Origin: Paenibacillus oleatilyticus
GTDB lineage: Bacteria > Bacillota > Bacilli > Paenibacillales > NBRC-103111
Direction: 5' to 3'
Assembly (NCBI RefSeq): GCF_018998565.1
Contig: NZ_JAHNZO010000007.1
Span: 186,001 to 250,000 of the forward strand
Length of the DNA: 64,000 bases
Made by a program: the position numbers and the translations under genes. The number at the start of each line of letters is the position of its first letter. Positions within the stretch are counted from its first letter, which is position 1. Below, one piece after another: positions 25,741-33,559 of the stretch. Under the pieces are notes generated by a model that had not been told where the DNA came from, did no database searches, and was given only the letters and a program-made list of their open reading frames with translations.

Positions 25741-26409
25741 ATGACCAAGCATGCCATCGTCGCAGGGAGCACAGGGCTTGTCGGGCGCGAGCTGGTAAGC
25801 TTGCTTCTGGAGCACCCCGCTTACGACCGGGTGGTCACGCTGGTACGGACCGACTCGGGAATCCGGCATCCGAAGCTCGAACAGCGCGTCATTTCCTTCG
25901 ACCGTCTGGCTGACGAGGCGGCTGGCGGCTTTGAGGGCGCCGACGTGTTCTGCGCTCTCGGGACGACGATCAAGAAAGCGAAGTCGCAGGAGCAGTTCCG
26001 CAAGGTCGATTACGGCTATCCGATGGAGCTCGGCCGGCTGGCATCCGTGTCAGACGCCGCGCAATTTCTCGTCGTCACGGCCATCGGATCGGACAAGCAG
26101 TCGGCCTTTTTTTACAGCCGGGTTAAAGGCGAAACCGAAGAGGGGCTCCGAGCGCTCGGGCTGCCGTCGCTGCATATTTTCCGTCCTTCGCTGCTGCTCG
26201 GCGAGCGGGAAGAGGTCCGCTTCGGGGAGCGCATGGCTGCGCTTCTGTCCCAAGTCGCCGGCTTTGCCATGCGCGGGCCGCTTCGGCCGTACAAGCCGAT
26301 CGCCGCGCGAACGGTGGCCAAGGGCATGCTCGAAGCGGCGCTTCGCGGCGCCCCGGGCACTCATGTGTACCCGTCGGACCGGATCGAAGCGCTGGCTTCC
26401 GAATTATGA
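25741..26409 (+). CDS. NAD(P)-binding SDR-type protein (HTATIP2/YwnB-like)
   Basis: This 222-residue Rossmann-fold protein begins with the nucleotide-binding motif VAGSTGLVGRELV. The VTAIGSD and YSRVKGETEEGLRAL stretches correspond to the serine-region and the YxxxK of atypical short-chain dehydrogenases of the TIP30/HTATIP2 group. The last part (RPSLLLGEREEVRFGE) is also characteristic. The substrate is unknown. AAGGCGAGGCG precedes the ATG. The gene ends two bases from the terminator of the convergent neighbour. Confidence 0.8.
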   Translation: MTKHAIVAGSTGLVGRELVSLLLEHPAYDRVVTLVRTDSGIRHPKLEQRVISFDRLADEAAGGFEGADVFCALGTTIKKAKSQEQFRKVDYGYPMELGRLASVSDAAQFLVVTAIGSDKQSAFFYSRVKGETEEGLRALGLPSLHIFRPSLLLGEREEVRFGERMAALLSQVAGFAMRGPLRPYKPIAARTVAKGMLEAALRGAPGTHVYPSDRIEALASEL

Positions 26410-26412
26410 AAA

Positions 26413-26431
26413 AGGCCGCGGGTCGCGGCCT
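26413..26431 (-). terminator. Terminator of the amino-acid-binding protein gene
   Basis: AGGCCGCG/CGCGGCCT with a 3-base loop; read on the minus strand it is followed by a T5 run. Confidence 0.8.
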
Positions 26432-26438
26432 GAAAGGA

Positions 26439-27209
26439 CTACTGGCCCGGCAGCTTCTTAGGCTTGCTGCCGAACCACTTCACGTACAACGCTTCGTACG
26501 TTCCGTCTTTGCCGAGAGCCTCGATAGCGCTGTTGATTCTCCCGAGATGCTTGTTTTTCTTTTTCGTGACAACGGCGTAGCTTTCTTTGTTCAACACTTC
26601 CCCGACCATCTTCACTTTGCCTTCCCCGTCGTTCTGCAGGAAATGGTGGACGTTGCGCTCGTCGAAAATGACCGCGTCCAGCTTTTTATTTTTCAAATCG
26701 GTGTAAGCATCCGAGATATCGGGATAGCCCCGGACCTCTTGGGTGCCTTGGATTCCGCCGGCATAAATATAAGAGGTCGAGCCGCTCTTGGTTCCGATGA
26801 TTTTTCCTTTCAGATCGTCCTTGCTCTTGATCTCTTCGTTGTCCGAAGCGGTAAGCAGGACCAGTCCGGTCTGAAAATACGGATCGGAAAACGCGAAATT
26901 ATCCTTGCGGGCTTTGTTGACGGTCATCCCCGCGATCGCCATGTCCACTTGGCCGGATTTCACGGCTTTGTTCAGCTCCCCTTGCGTCATCGGAACAAGC
27001 TCGTATGGCAAGTTCGCTTTTTGCGCGATAGCTCTCCACAGCTCCACTTCGAACCCTTTGCTCTCTCCGTTCTCGGTATACGTGAACGGGCGGAAATTGC
27101 TTTCTATCCCGACTTTGACAGGTTTTTCCCCGCCGCATCCCGCGATCAGGAGCGTCAAGAGGACGGCCAGCAGTCCGATTCCCCGTCCGCTGCGAATTGC
27201 GACATCCAT
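26439..27209 (-). CDS. Amino-acid-type ABC substrate-binding lipoprotein
   Basis: This is a family-3 solute-binding protein of 256 residues. The signal peptide ends in the lipobox LLIAGC. The mature part shows VGIESNFRPFTYTENGESKGFEVEL, VDMAIAGMTVNKARK, FAFSDPYFQTG and the hinge stretch KIIGTKSGST, all typical of GlnH/ArtP-type binding proteins. The Arg in TVNKARK may contact the ligand carboxylate. No permease or ATPase gene lies beside it, so it is an orphan component. AAGGAGG is placed about six bases before the ATG. Confidence 0.88.
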   Translation of the reverse strand: MDVAIRSGRGIGLLAVLLTLLIAGCGGEKPVKVGIESNFRPFTYTENGESKGFEVELWRAIAQKANLPYELVPMTQGELNKAVKSGQVDMAIAGMTVNKARKDNFAFSDPYFQTGLVLLTASDNEEIKSKDDLKGKIIGTKSGSTSYIYAGGIQGTQEVRGYPDISDAYTDLKNKKLDAVIFDERNVHHFLQNDGEGKVKMVGEVLNKESYAVVTKKKNKHLGRINSAIEALGKDGTYEALYVKWFGSKPKKLPGQ

Positions 27210-27316
27210 TCCCTTCGTACCTCCTTTTCAGGTAAACAAAGGTATTGTTTGTCTTCCGAGGGACGGTTATGCAATCCGGCTGCCGGGCAGATAAAAAAAG
27301 AGGGGCCCGCTTGGCG

Positions 27317-27631
27317 TCAGCCCCCGAACGAGTCCCGGAACGCTTTGGCCAAAGCGTCCGATTCCACTTCCCACAAGGCGGCCACTTCGCCGCAGACGTT
27401 CTCGTCGAACCAATCGGCCAGCACCTTTCGATTGTCCGCGTGTTCCGCAATATAAGGCAGGTTTAGCAGCACCTTTTTGTAATACAGCTCCTCCGCCTGC
27501 GCTACCGCTTGCTGAGGGATGTAACGTCCCAGCTTTTTGCGGGCGCGGTAAAGCTCCCGGCTGCAGGTGCGGCGAATTTGCCGGGCGGACGGGTAAGGCC
27601 GGCTGTGCTTCATTTGATTTGCTGGATTCAT
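27317..27631 (-). CDS. Conserved hypothetical protein
   Basis: This 104-residue helical protein has a basic first half (SARQIRRTCSRELYRARKKLGRY) and an acidic second half (ADWFDENVCGEVAALWEVES). I do not recognise a domain. The ATG at 27631 is twelve bases from GGAAGGAG; the in-frame ATG at 27643 overlaps that site. A GC-rich hairpin with a T7 tail near 27292-27325 could end the transcript inside the 3' end of the gene. Confidence 0.5.
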   Translation of the reverse strand: MNPANQMKHSRPYPSARQIRRTCSRELYRARKKLGRYIPQQAVAQAEELYYKKVLLNLPYIAEHADNRKVLADWFDENVCGEVAALWEVESDALAKAFRDSFGG

Positions 27632-27711
27632 TGATAGCGGCATCTCCTTCCTGCCATTATGCTATGCGGAAGAAGGGCAGGCGGGTACTGCCGACAGCGG
27701 TTTTTGAACGC

Positions 27712-27829
27712 TACAGAAAGTTTAAGTTCGCTAAAGCATTAAAGCGGACTGCGACTTTCTGTACCAAGAAAAACTTCCGCTAAAAACGGTCTGGCTTCTT
27801 TGAATGGACTCCGATAAGGAGTTTTTCTT
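27712..27829. repeat. Two adjacent nested inverted repeats
   Basis: TACAGAAAGT (27712-27721) pairs with 27754-27763 and encloses AGTTCGCT/AGCGGACT (27725-27732 with 27743-27750). Immediately after, AAGAAAAACT (27766-27775) pairs with 27820-27829. It fills most of the space between two minus-strand genes. The build, outer arms plus inner arms, resembles the elements at 5256-5686. Confidence 0.75.
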
Positions 27830-27844
27830 AAAAAGGGGCGGCGT

Positions 27845-28303
27845 CTACTCGTCGATGACCAGGTAGCCGACCATCGGTCCGTTGTGCGCCGTATCGGGAT
27901 GGGTCAAGCAGATGATCCGGTAGACGCCCGGGTTGGAGGCGCGGAACGAAACGACGGTTTCTTTTCCTTTTTTTACCTCCCCTTTGATGTTAAGGCCTTC
28001 GATGATAAAAGGATGGCTGGCGCCGTTGACGCCGTAGATGCTGAGCCGGATGCGCTCGCCTTTCTTCATATAGATCGTTCCCGGGTCCCAGCGGTAAGCT
28101 TCGATCGTTTTGCCGTCCGATGTCGTCGATTTGAACTCGCCGGTCACGAGCTGGATCGTCCGTTCGGGTCCGGCAGGGCTCATCGCGGCCCGAATCGTTT
28201 CGCGTTCCCAGAAGAGCAGCGCGGCACCGGCCAACAGTACGGCGGCGGCTCCGATTTTCAATCCCTTCAGTCCCTTTTGGCTCAGCACATATACCTTCGT
28301 CAT
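27845..28303 (-). CDS. Membrane-anchored cupredoxin-like protein
   Basis: The product has 152 residues. An N-terminal membrane segment (LKIGAAAVLLAGAALLFW) anchors an outward-facing cupredoxin fold. Likely copper ligands are His in ASHPFIIEG, then Cys, His and Met in CLTHPDTAHNGPM. The EVKKGKETVVSF and NPGVYRIIC strands match small cupredoxins related to CoxB-type domains. The ATG at 28303 has AAGGGG in front. It may carry electrons or bind copper at the membrane. It is divergent from a secreted protein with a copper amine oxidase N-like domain. Confidence 0.75.
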   Translation of the reverse strand: MTKVYVLSQKGLKGLKIGAAAVLLAGAALLFWERETIRAAMSPAGPERTIQLVTGEFKSTTSDGKTIEAYRWDPGTIYMKKGERIRLSIYGVNGASHPFIIEGLNIKGEVKKGKETVVSFRASNPGVYRIICLTHPDTAHNGPMVGYLVIDE

Positions 28304-28433
28304 CGGCATCCCCTTCGGTTTCGGATCGTTTGTAGGAGTATATTCGGGTGCTTGTCTGAACATGCCGGATCGGTTTCAAACCGTGGAGCGCGGGGTAAAG
28401 GTTCTTAACTCGAACACCGGGGGAGGACGATCC

Positions 28434-30020
28434 ATGATGCGCTTAAAAGGTAAGCTGGCCCTGCTGGGGCTGTGCCTCGTTCTGCTCATGCCGTACACTA
28501 CAGGAGCGCAGGCCGTATCGGCGCGGGACGCGGCGGCAGAGCTGCGGGTTCGACTCGACGCTTTGTTTGGCGAGCATGCGCTGCTGGCTGTTTTTGCGAT
28601 GCAAAAACGATACGACGGCGCGGCCGATCGCGAACAGGCCGCTGCGGGGCTCGGCAAAAATACCGAACGGCTGGCAGCCACGCTGCGGTCGACATACGGG
28701 GAAGAGGCCGCCAAAACCTTCGAGCCGCTTTGGTCGTCGTATGTCGAGGCTTTGCTCAACTATGCGCAAGCGGCTGCGGCAGGCGACGAAACGGCACGGA
28801 CGCAGACGGCGAACGGCTTGGAGGCTTACGCCAAGGAGTTGGCGCTGTTTTGGACGCGGCTCCTTCCGGATCTGGGAGCGGGGCTGGAAGAAGGGCCGAA
28901 GCGGCATACCGATCTGATGCTTCAAGCATTCGATGCCTATGCGGACAAAAATTACGCGGCAGCGTATAAAGCGATGCGCGAAGCTTACGCCCACGCGGTG
29001 GCAAGCGCCGATCTGCTGGCGGCGGGCATGGCTGCGCAATCGCCGGACCGGTTCGACGCGTCCGGCATGAAGACCCGCAAGGCCGATCTGCGTGCGGCGC
29101 TCGGCCGCTTGCTTGGCGAGCATGCGCTGACAGCCGCATTTGCGATGCAGAAAAGCATCGACGGCGCAAGCGATTTCGATCAGGCGGCTGCGGCGCTGAA
29201 TGAGAATGCGGAGGATCTGGCGGCCGCCGTCGCTTCCGTTTACGGGGAGACGGCCGGTGCTTCGTTTCGAAGGGCATGGACCTCCCGTACCCGCTGTATA
29301 TTGGATTACGCCAAGGCGGCAGCATCCAAAGACGAGTCGGCGCGGACAATCGCGGCAGGCAATCTGGAGAAGGCTCAGGCGGACCTGGCGCAATTTTTCG
29401 CGAATGCGAACCCGCAGCACGGGAGCAAGCCGGAGCTGATGAACGGTCTGAACACGCAGATCGGGCAAGTGACCCTAGCCCTTGACCATGATGTGCTGGG
29501 CGAGTACGCTGCCGCCTATGCCAATATGGAGACGGCCTATGCCCAAATGCTCCCGATAGCCGACCTGCTTGCGCAAGGAATCTCGGACCAGTACCCCGAC
29601 CGATTCCCGGACGCTCCGGCCTCCGTACAGAAAACCGTGACGATGCAAGTCGGCGAAACGGAACTGACCGTAAACGGCCAGACGGTCCGAATGGACGTTT
29701 CTCCCTCGCTTCAAGAGGGCGTCATCTATATTCCGCTGCGGGTCGTCGCCGAAGCTGTCGGCGCCACGGTGACGTGGGATGAGATGACGAATACGACGCG
29801 GTTAGCTTGGGACGGCAATCAGGCGTCTTTCCCGGTTGGCTCGGATCAAGCGGAAGTCAACGGCAGGAAGAAATCGGGCGGAGGGGCGCCGACCGTCATG
29901 CAGGACGGGCGCATCATGGTGCCGATTGACGTTCTCTGCGAAATGACAGGTTGGAAAGCGGAGCTTGGCAAAGACGACGGGTCGATTCGCTTGACGACGA
30001 CCGTTGAGGAACGTTCCTAG
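28434..30020 (+). CDS. Secreted protein with duplicated helical domain and copper amine oxidase N-like domain
   Basis: This is a 528-residue secreted protein. The signal peptide is MMRLKGKLALLGLCLVLLMP and ends near AQA. Two tandem copies of a ~120-residue helical module follow; each has LFGEHALLAVFAMQK or LLGEHALTAAFAMQK and a conserved ASxxGET or STYGEE block. The C terminus is a copper amine oxidase N-terminal-type domain (GVIYIPLRVVAEAVGATVTWD, GRIMVPIDVLCEMTGW), which in Firmicutes often serves as a surface stalk. GGGGGAGGA precedes the ATG at 28434. Function is unknown. The conserved His and Met in each module could bind metal or simply pack the fold. Confidence 0.75.
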   Translation: MMRLKGKLALLGLCLVLLMPYTTGAQAVSARDAAAELRVRLDALFGEHALLAVFAMQKRYDGAADREQAAAGLGKNTERLAATLRSTYGEEAAKTFEPLWSSYVEALLNYAQAAAAGDETARTQTANGLEAYAKELALFWTRLLPDLGAGLEEGPKRHTDLMLQAFDAYADKNYAAAYKAMREAYAHAVASADLLAAGMAAQSPDRFDASGMKTRKADLRAALGRLLGEHALTAAFAMQKSIDGASDFDQAAAALNENAEDLAAAVASVYGETAGASFRRAWTSRTRCILDYAKAAASKDESARTIAAGNLEKAQADLAQFFANANPQHGSKPELMNGLNTQIGQVTLALDHDVLGEYAAAYANMETAYAQMLPIADLLAQGISDQYPDRFPDAPASVQKTVTMQVGETELTVNGQTVRMDVSPSLQEGVIYIPLRVVAEAVGATVTWDEMTNTTRLAWDGNQASFPVGSDQAEVNGRKKSGGGAPTVMQDGRIMVPIDVLCEMTGWKAELGKDDGSIRLTTTVEERS

Positions 30021-30044
30021 CCATCCGGCAAGCATGGATAAAAG

Positions 30045-30092
30045 AAGGATCGCCCTCCCGGCTGTCGGCCGAATAGAAGGCGATCCTTTTGG
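30045..30092 (+). terminator. Terminator hairpin
   Basis: AAGGATCGCC (30045-30054) pairs perfectly with 30079-30088, followed by TTTT. Confidence 0.82.
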
Positions 30093-30119
30093 TGCAGGCA
30101 GCTCAATTGCGGCACACTA

Positions 30120-31328
30120 TTATTTACGCAGCGCGGAGGCTTGGGGCTTGCCTTTGACCAGCGTGCCCGAGACGTAGATGGCCAGAAACAGAAGCATCGC
30201 CAGTGCCGATAGCAAATACATCGTGGAATAGCTTGTCCCCGAAGCGATGCCGCCGAGCAGCAGGGAGCCGAGCGCGATCCCGAGATCGATCGAGTTGTAG
30301 AACGTTCCGTTCGCCGTACCGCGCATTTCGGGGCTTACCTGCTTCACGGTCCAGGCTTGCAGCGAAGGCTGCAAAATGCCGTAGCCGATGCCGTAGCACA
30401 ACGCCGAGGCGAGAAGTCCGGTCATGCTGGATGTATACGACAGCAATACGAGTCCGACGGCCACCATGAGCGCGCCGGGAGGCAGGACGACGAAATGGCC
30501 TTTTTTATCGAAAATTTTACCGGCGACCGGGCGAACAAGCAGCACCGCCCCGGCATTGCATAGGAAGAACCAGCCGACGTTCCCGATATGCACCTCTTTG
30601 CCGAACAAGGCGAGGTAGCTGATCAAGCCCCCGTACGTAATCGAGAGCAGCATGTTCAGAAAACAAGGCAGCGCCACCTGTTTGTACGTCCCGCGCGTAT
30701 CCGGAACAGCGGCTGGTGAAGGGGCGGTTGCCGGCTTCGAAGCGGACGGGGTGCTGCGGATCAGCAGCGACAGCGGGATGATCAGGATCGCGAGCAGTGT
30801 CGAGACGAGGATCAGCGTATCGAACCCGTAGCTGCCGAGCAGCCACAGCCCGATGACCGGCGCGGCCGACATCGACAGGCTCGTCGACAGGCCGAAGTAG
30901 CCCATCCCTTCGCCCATCCGCCGGATCGGAATGATATCGGACACCATCGTGCCGAACGCTGTGCTGGACACGCCGAAGCCGATGCCGTACAAGATGCGGA
31001 TGAGCAGAAATAAAGCCAGCGTACCGGCGGCGTAATAGCTGGCCGTTGCCAGCATATAGACGGTAAGGCCGAGCAGCAGGATGAGAGCGGTTCGACCGCG
31101 TTTAAGCCAGGAGCCGGCGAAGAAGCGGGTGACGATGGCCGATAAAGCGAACAGGCTGATGACCAGACTGACCGTCCACTGGCCCGCCCCGAACCGTTCG
31201 GTGACATAGGCGGGCAGCGACGGAGTGATCATTTGCAGATTCAAATACAAAAATAAATTGCTGACCGTAAGCAGGACGAAGTCCCGGGTCCATAATTTGG
31301 AAGCAGGTAGGTCTTGTTGTTCCTTCAT
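30120..31328 (-). CDS. MFS transporter, MarR-linked
   Basis: This is a 12-span major facilitator of 402 residues. The loop between spans 2 and 3 (RFFAGSWLKRGRTALILLG) and the repeated VRPVAGKIFDKKG in the second half are MFS signatures. It belongs to the drug-efflux-like group (YfcJ/YwfA-type). GGAGA is placed nine bases before the ATG. The MarR gene ends 18 bases upstream on the same strand, so regulator and pump are one operon. Confidence 0.9.
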   Translation of the reverse strand: MKEQQDLPASKLWTRDFVLLTVSNLFLYLNLQMITPSLPAYVTERFGAGQWTVSLVISLFALSAIVTRFFAGSWLKRGRTALILLLGLTVYMLATASYYAAGTLALFLLIRILYGIGFGVSSTAFGTMVSDIIPIRRMGEGMGYFGLSTSLSMSAAPVIGLWLLGSYGFDTLILVSTLLAILIIPLSLLIRSTPSASKPATAPSPAAVPDTRGTYKQVALPCFLNMLLSITYGGLISYLALFGKEVHIGNVGWFFLCNAGAVLLVRPVAGKIFDKKGHFVVLPPGALMVAVGLVLLSYTSSMTGLLASALCYGIGYGILQPSLQAWTVKQVSPEMRGTANGTFYNSIDLGIALGSLLLGGIASGTSYSTMYLLSALAMLLFLAIYVSGTLVKGKPQASALRK

Positions 31329-31346
31329 GAAGCGATTCTCCTAGTC

Positions 31347-31790
31347 TTAAGGTTTCAGTAGAGTATCCAGATGGACGATCAGCCGCAGATGAGTCTGTCG
31401 GAAGGCTTCGAGCTCCGAATCGGACATCCAAGAGAAAATATCTTCGATCGTTTGCCTTTCGATCGGCATCAGTACTTGGAGCTTATGCCGGCCTTGCTCC
31501 GTCAAATAGACGAGAAACGATCTCCGGTCCGTCTCGCTCGTTTGCTTGCGCACCAGTTGTTTGCGGATGAGACAGTCCAGGATGCGTGCGGTCGTAGGCT
31601 GGTCCTTCACCGTACGGTCGGCGATTTCTTTCTGGCTGATGCCGTCCGATTCGTGCAGGCGGCACAGCACCGAAAATTGCTCCGGCGTCATGTCGTGCTC
31701 TTTCAGCCGCGAGGTCAGGACGTTCAGCATCTTCCGGTGCGTTTGACCGATAATAAAGCCGATCGACCATTCGTGCAGGTTAGGATTCAA
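31347..31790 (-). CDS. MarR family regulator
   Basis: The product has about 147 residues. A winged helix-turn-helix is clear: SVLCRLHESDGISQKEIADRTVKDQPTTARILDCLIRKQLVRK, followed by the wing DRRSFLVYLTEQG. A TTG at 31790, eight bases from AAAGGAAG, fits better than the GTG at 31799. It probably represses its own operon with the MFS pump by binding the 18-bp palindrome at 31816-31833. The sequence does not show the inducer. Confidence 0.88.
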   Translation of the reverse strand: MNPNLHEWSIGFIIGQTHRKMLNVLTSRLKEHDMTPEQFSVLCRLHESDGISQKEIADRTVKDQPTTARILDCLIRKQLVRKQTSETDRRSFLVYLTEQGRHKLQVLMPIERQTIEDIFSWMSDSELEAFRQTHLRLIVHLDTLLKP

Positions 31791-31815
31791 TCGCAGCACT
31801 TCCTTTATTCCGAAT

Positions 31816-31835
31816 TAATTGTCATAACAATTATA
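31816..31835 (-). promoter_or_regulatory. MarR operator overlapping a -10 box
   Basis: TAATTGTCATAACAATTA is a near-perfect palindrome, and its edge overlaps the minus-strand TATAAT (31830-31835). A weak TTTACT lies 17 bases upstream as -35. This geometry fits autorepression. Confidence 0.65.
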
Positions 31836-31857
31836 AGTCTGACATGTAAAAAAGTAA

Positions 31858-31905
31858 ACAGGTTTCGACAGCGGACGCAGAGGTCTGTGTCGAAACCTGT
31901 TTTTG
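31858..31905. terminator. Bidirectional terminator
   Basis: ACAGGTTTCGACA (31858-31870) pairs perfectly with 31888-31900; T-rich tails exist on both strands. It ends the HPP gene read from the minus strand. Confidence 0.8.
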
Positions 31906-31923
31906 TTTGTCGTCGCGCCGGGT

Positions 31924-32412
31924 TTACAGCCAGCGCTGCGGATACGTGCGGCGGCATACCCGGTGGTAACCCCAGGCGACGGCAACGATCAGCAGGGAGC
32001 CGAGCAGCACCGGGCTCCATAAGAAGCTCCAGGCGGAACCGGCCATCATGACGAGGAGCGGATCGGCGCCGGCAGGCGGATGCAGCGTACGCGTCCACTG
32101 CATCGCCACGATGGACAGCCCCAGGGCAAGCGCGGCGGACCAGGCGTGAAAGCCTGCCGTGTGCAGCACGACGAGCCCGATGGCGGTGCTGAGCAGATGG
32201 CCGCCGACGATGCTGCGCGGCTGGGCAAGCGGGCTATCGGGAATCGCGAAAGCGATCACGCATGAGGCGCCGAAGGGAGCCATCAGGAGAGCGACTTCGC
32301 TCCATTGCCCGAGCAGCAGAGCGGCAAGCACGGCAAGGAACGCGCCGGCTCCCTGCAGTCCGTAGGCGATTCCTTTACGCAGCGCCGACGGCGTTGTTGA
32401 GGATGGGTTCAT
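31924..32412 (-). CDS. HPP family membrane protein
   Basis: This 162-residue protein has four predicted spans and the family signature LHPPAGADPLL, plus MAPFGASCVIAF and PRSIVGGH. HPP proteins in plastids and cyanobacteria have been linked to nitrite transport; the bacterial role is less clear. The ATG at 32412 has GGAGAA eight bases upstream. A LysR gene is divergent, separated by 184 bases, so that regulator may control it. Confidence 0.85.
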   Translation of the reverse strand: MNPSSTTPSALRKGIAYGLQGAGAFLAVLAALLLGQWSEVALLMAPFGASCVIAFAIPDSPLAQPRSIVGGHLLSTAIGLVVLHTAGFHAWSAALALGLSIVAMQWTRTLHPPAGADPLLVMMAGSAWSFLWSPVLLGSLLIVAVAWGYHRVCRRTYPQRWL

Positions 32413-32596
32413 GGGACATTCTCCTTTATCCAAATCGTATTGGCCAAATGATTAACGTTATGCTAGCATGAAAGTAATCCATTTGTGAAACGAATGTTAT
32501 CGATGATACTCATTTTATTTATCGATGTCTTAAATTCATTTGTCGTATTTTTTCGTCCATCCATGAAACCTTAGGAAAAAGGAGCTCGTATAACGT

Positions 32597-33502
32597 ATGA
32601 TTGAAAAATTGGAAGGCCGTTTTTTAGTGACGTTTCTTGCCGTGCTGGAGGAGAAAAGCTTCAGCAAAGCCGCCGAGCGGCTCGGGTATGTGCAGTCCAC
32701 GGTAACCTCGCAAATGCGTCAGCTGGAGGAAGCGGCCGGGCAGAAGCTTTTCGACCGGCTTCCCCGCGGTGTGGAGCTTACCGGAGCGGGCCGCAGGCTG
32801 GAGGTTTACGCGCGCCGGTTTATGCAGCTCGGCCGCGAGCTGGAGGAAGAAATGAACGAGGAAGGCGCTCCCCGGGGAATCGTACGGCTGCGGGTGCTGG
32901 AATCGTTCGCCGCGGCTTCGCTGTGGGGGCCGCTCCGATCGTTCATGGAGGCGTATCCGGACATCGATGTGCAGGTCGAAGCCGGCTTTCAAGCGGAAAC
33001 GCTGGAAGCCGTCCGGTCACGCCAGGCCGATATGGGGCTTGTTCCCGCAGACCCCTGCGCCGCCGATCTCACTTTCGATCCGCTGCTCGAAGACGAGCTG
33101 CTGTGGATCGCCGCGCCGCGCGAGGCCGAGGCCGTCGGCCGCGAGGGCTGGAGCGCGATCCGCCGGATGCGCATCGTCGGCTTCGGCGGACGCTGCATGT
33201 ACTCGCAGGCCGCCGAGGCTCAGCTTGCCGCGCAGCGCATGGCTCCGGCCGGGCGGGCGGAATTCGCCTCCATGGACATGATCAAGCGCGCCGCCTGCAG
33301 CGGATGGGCGCTTGCGCTTGTTCCACATTCCGCCGTAGCGGCGGAGCTGGCGGCCGGCGTGCTGGCGGAGTGCGCGCCGCTCGGCAGGCAGCCGATCTGC
33401 CACGGCTTAATCCGTCACAAGCCGCGAGAGGCAAGCCGGGCGGCGCAGCTGCTGCACCGATATTTGCTGGGGTGCGGCATGGAAGAGGTTATGATAGAAT
33501 AG
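32597..33502 (+). CDS. LysR family transcriptional regulator
   Basis: The product has 301 residues. The N-terminal helix-turn-helix reads TFLAVLEEKSFSKAAERLGY with VQSTVTSQMRQLEEAAGQKLF, and the C-terminal effector domain begins near residue 90. It is divergent from the HPP gene, the classical layout for LysR control of the neighbour. The 184-base intergenic region is AT-rich with several partial palindromes (around 32490-32545), but I could not fix a T-N11-A box. The inducer is unknown. Confidence 0.9.
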   Translation: MIEKLEGRFLVTFLAVLEEKSFSKAAERLGYVQSTVTSQMRQLEEAAGQKLFDRLPRGVELTGAGRRLEVYARRFMQLGRELEEEMNEEGAPRGIVRLRVLESFAAASLWGPLRSFMEAYPDIDVQVEAGFQAETLEAVRSRQADMGLVPADPCAADLTFDPLLEDELLWIAAPREAEAVGREGWSAIRRMRIVGFGGRCMYSQAAEAQLAAQRMAPAGRAEFASMDMIKRAACSGWALALVPHSAVAAELAAGVLAECAPLGRQPICHGLIRHKPREASRAAQLLHRYLLGCGMEEVMIE

Positions 33503-33559
33503 GATAGGTTGAGAGAGAGAACGGACCAATACGTATTCGGAGAGGAAGAGGGCTGAGCA

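Noticed and set aside
26406-27455. 349-residue plus-strand frame opposite the amino-acid-binding protein gene
   Set aside because: The minus strand shows a signal peptide, lipobox and family motifs; the plus frame is a shadow.
28443-29468. 341-residue minus-strand frame opposite the duplicated-domain protein
   Set aside because: Arg/Gln-rich shadow without start signals; the plus frame has a signal peptide and a known C-terminal domain.
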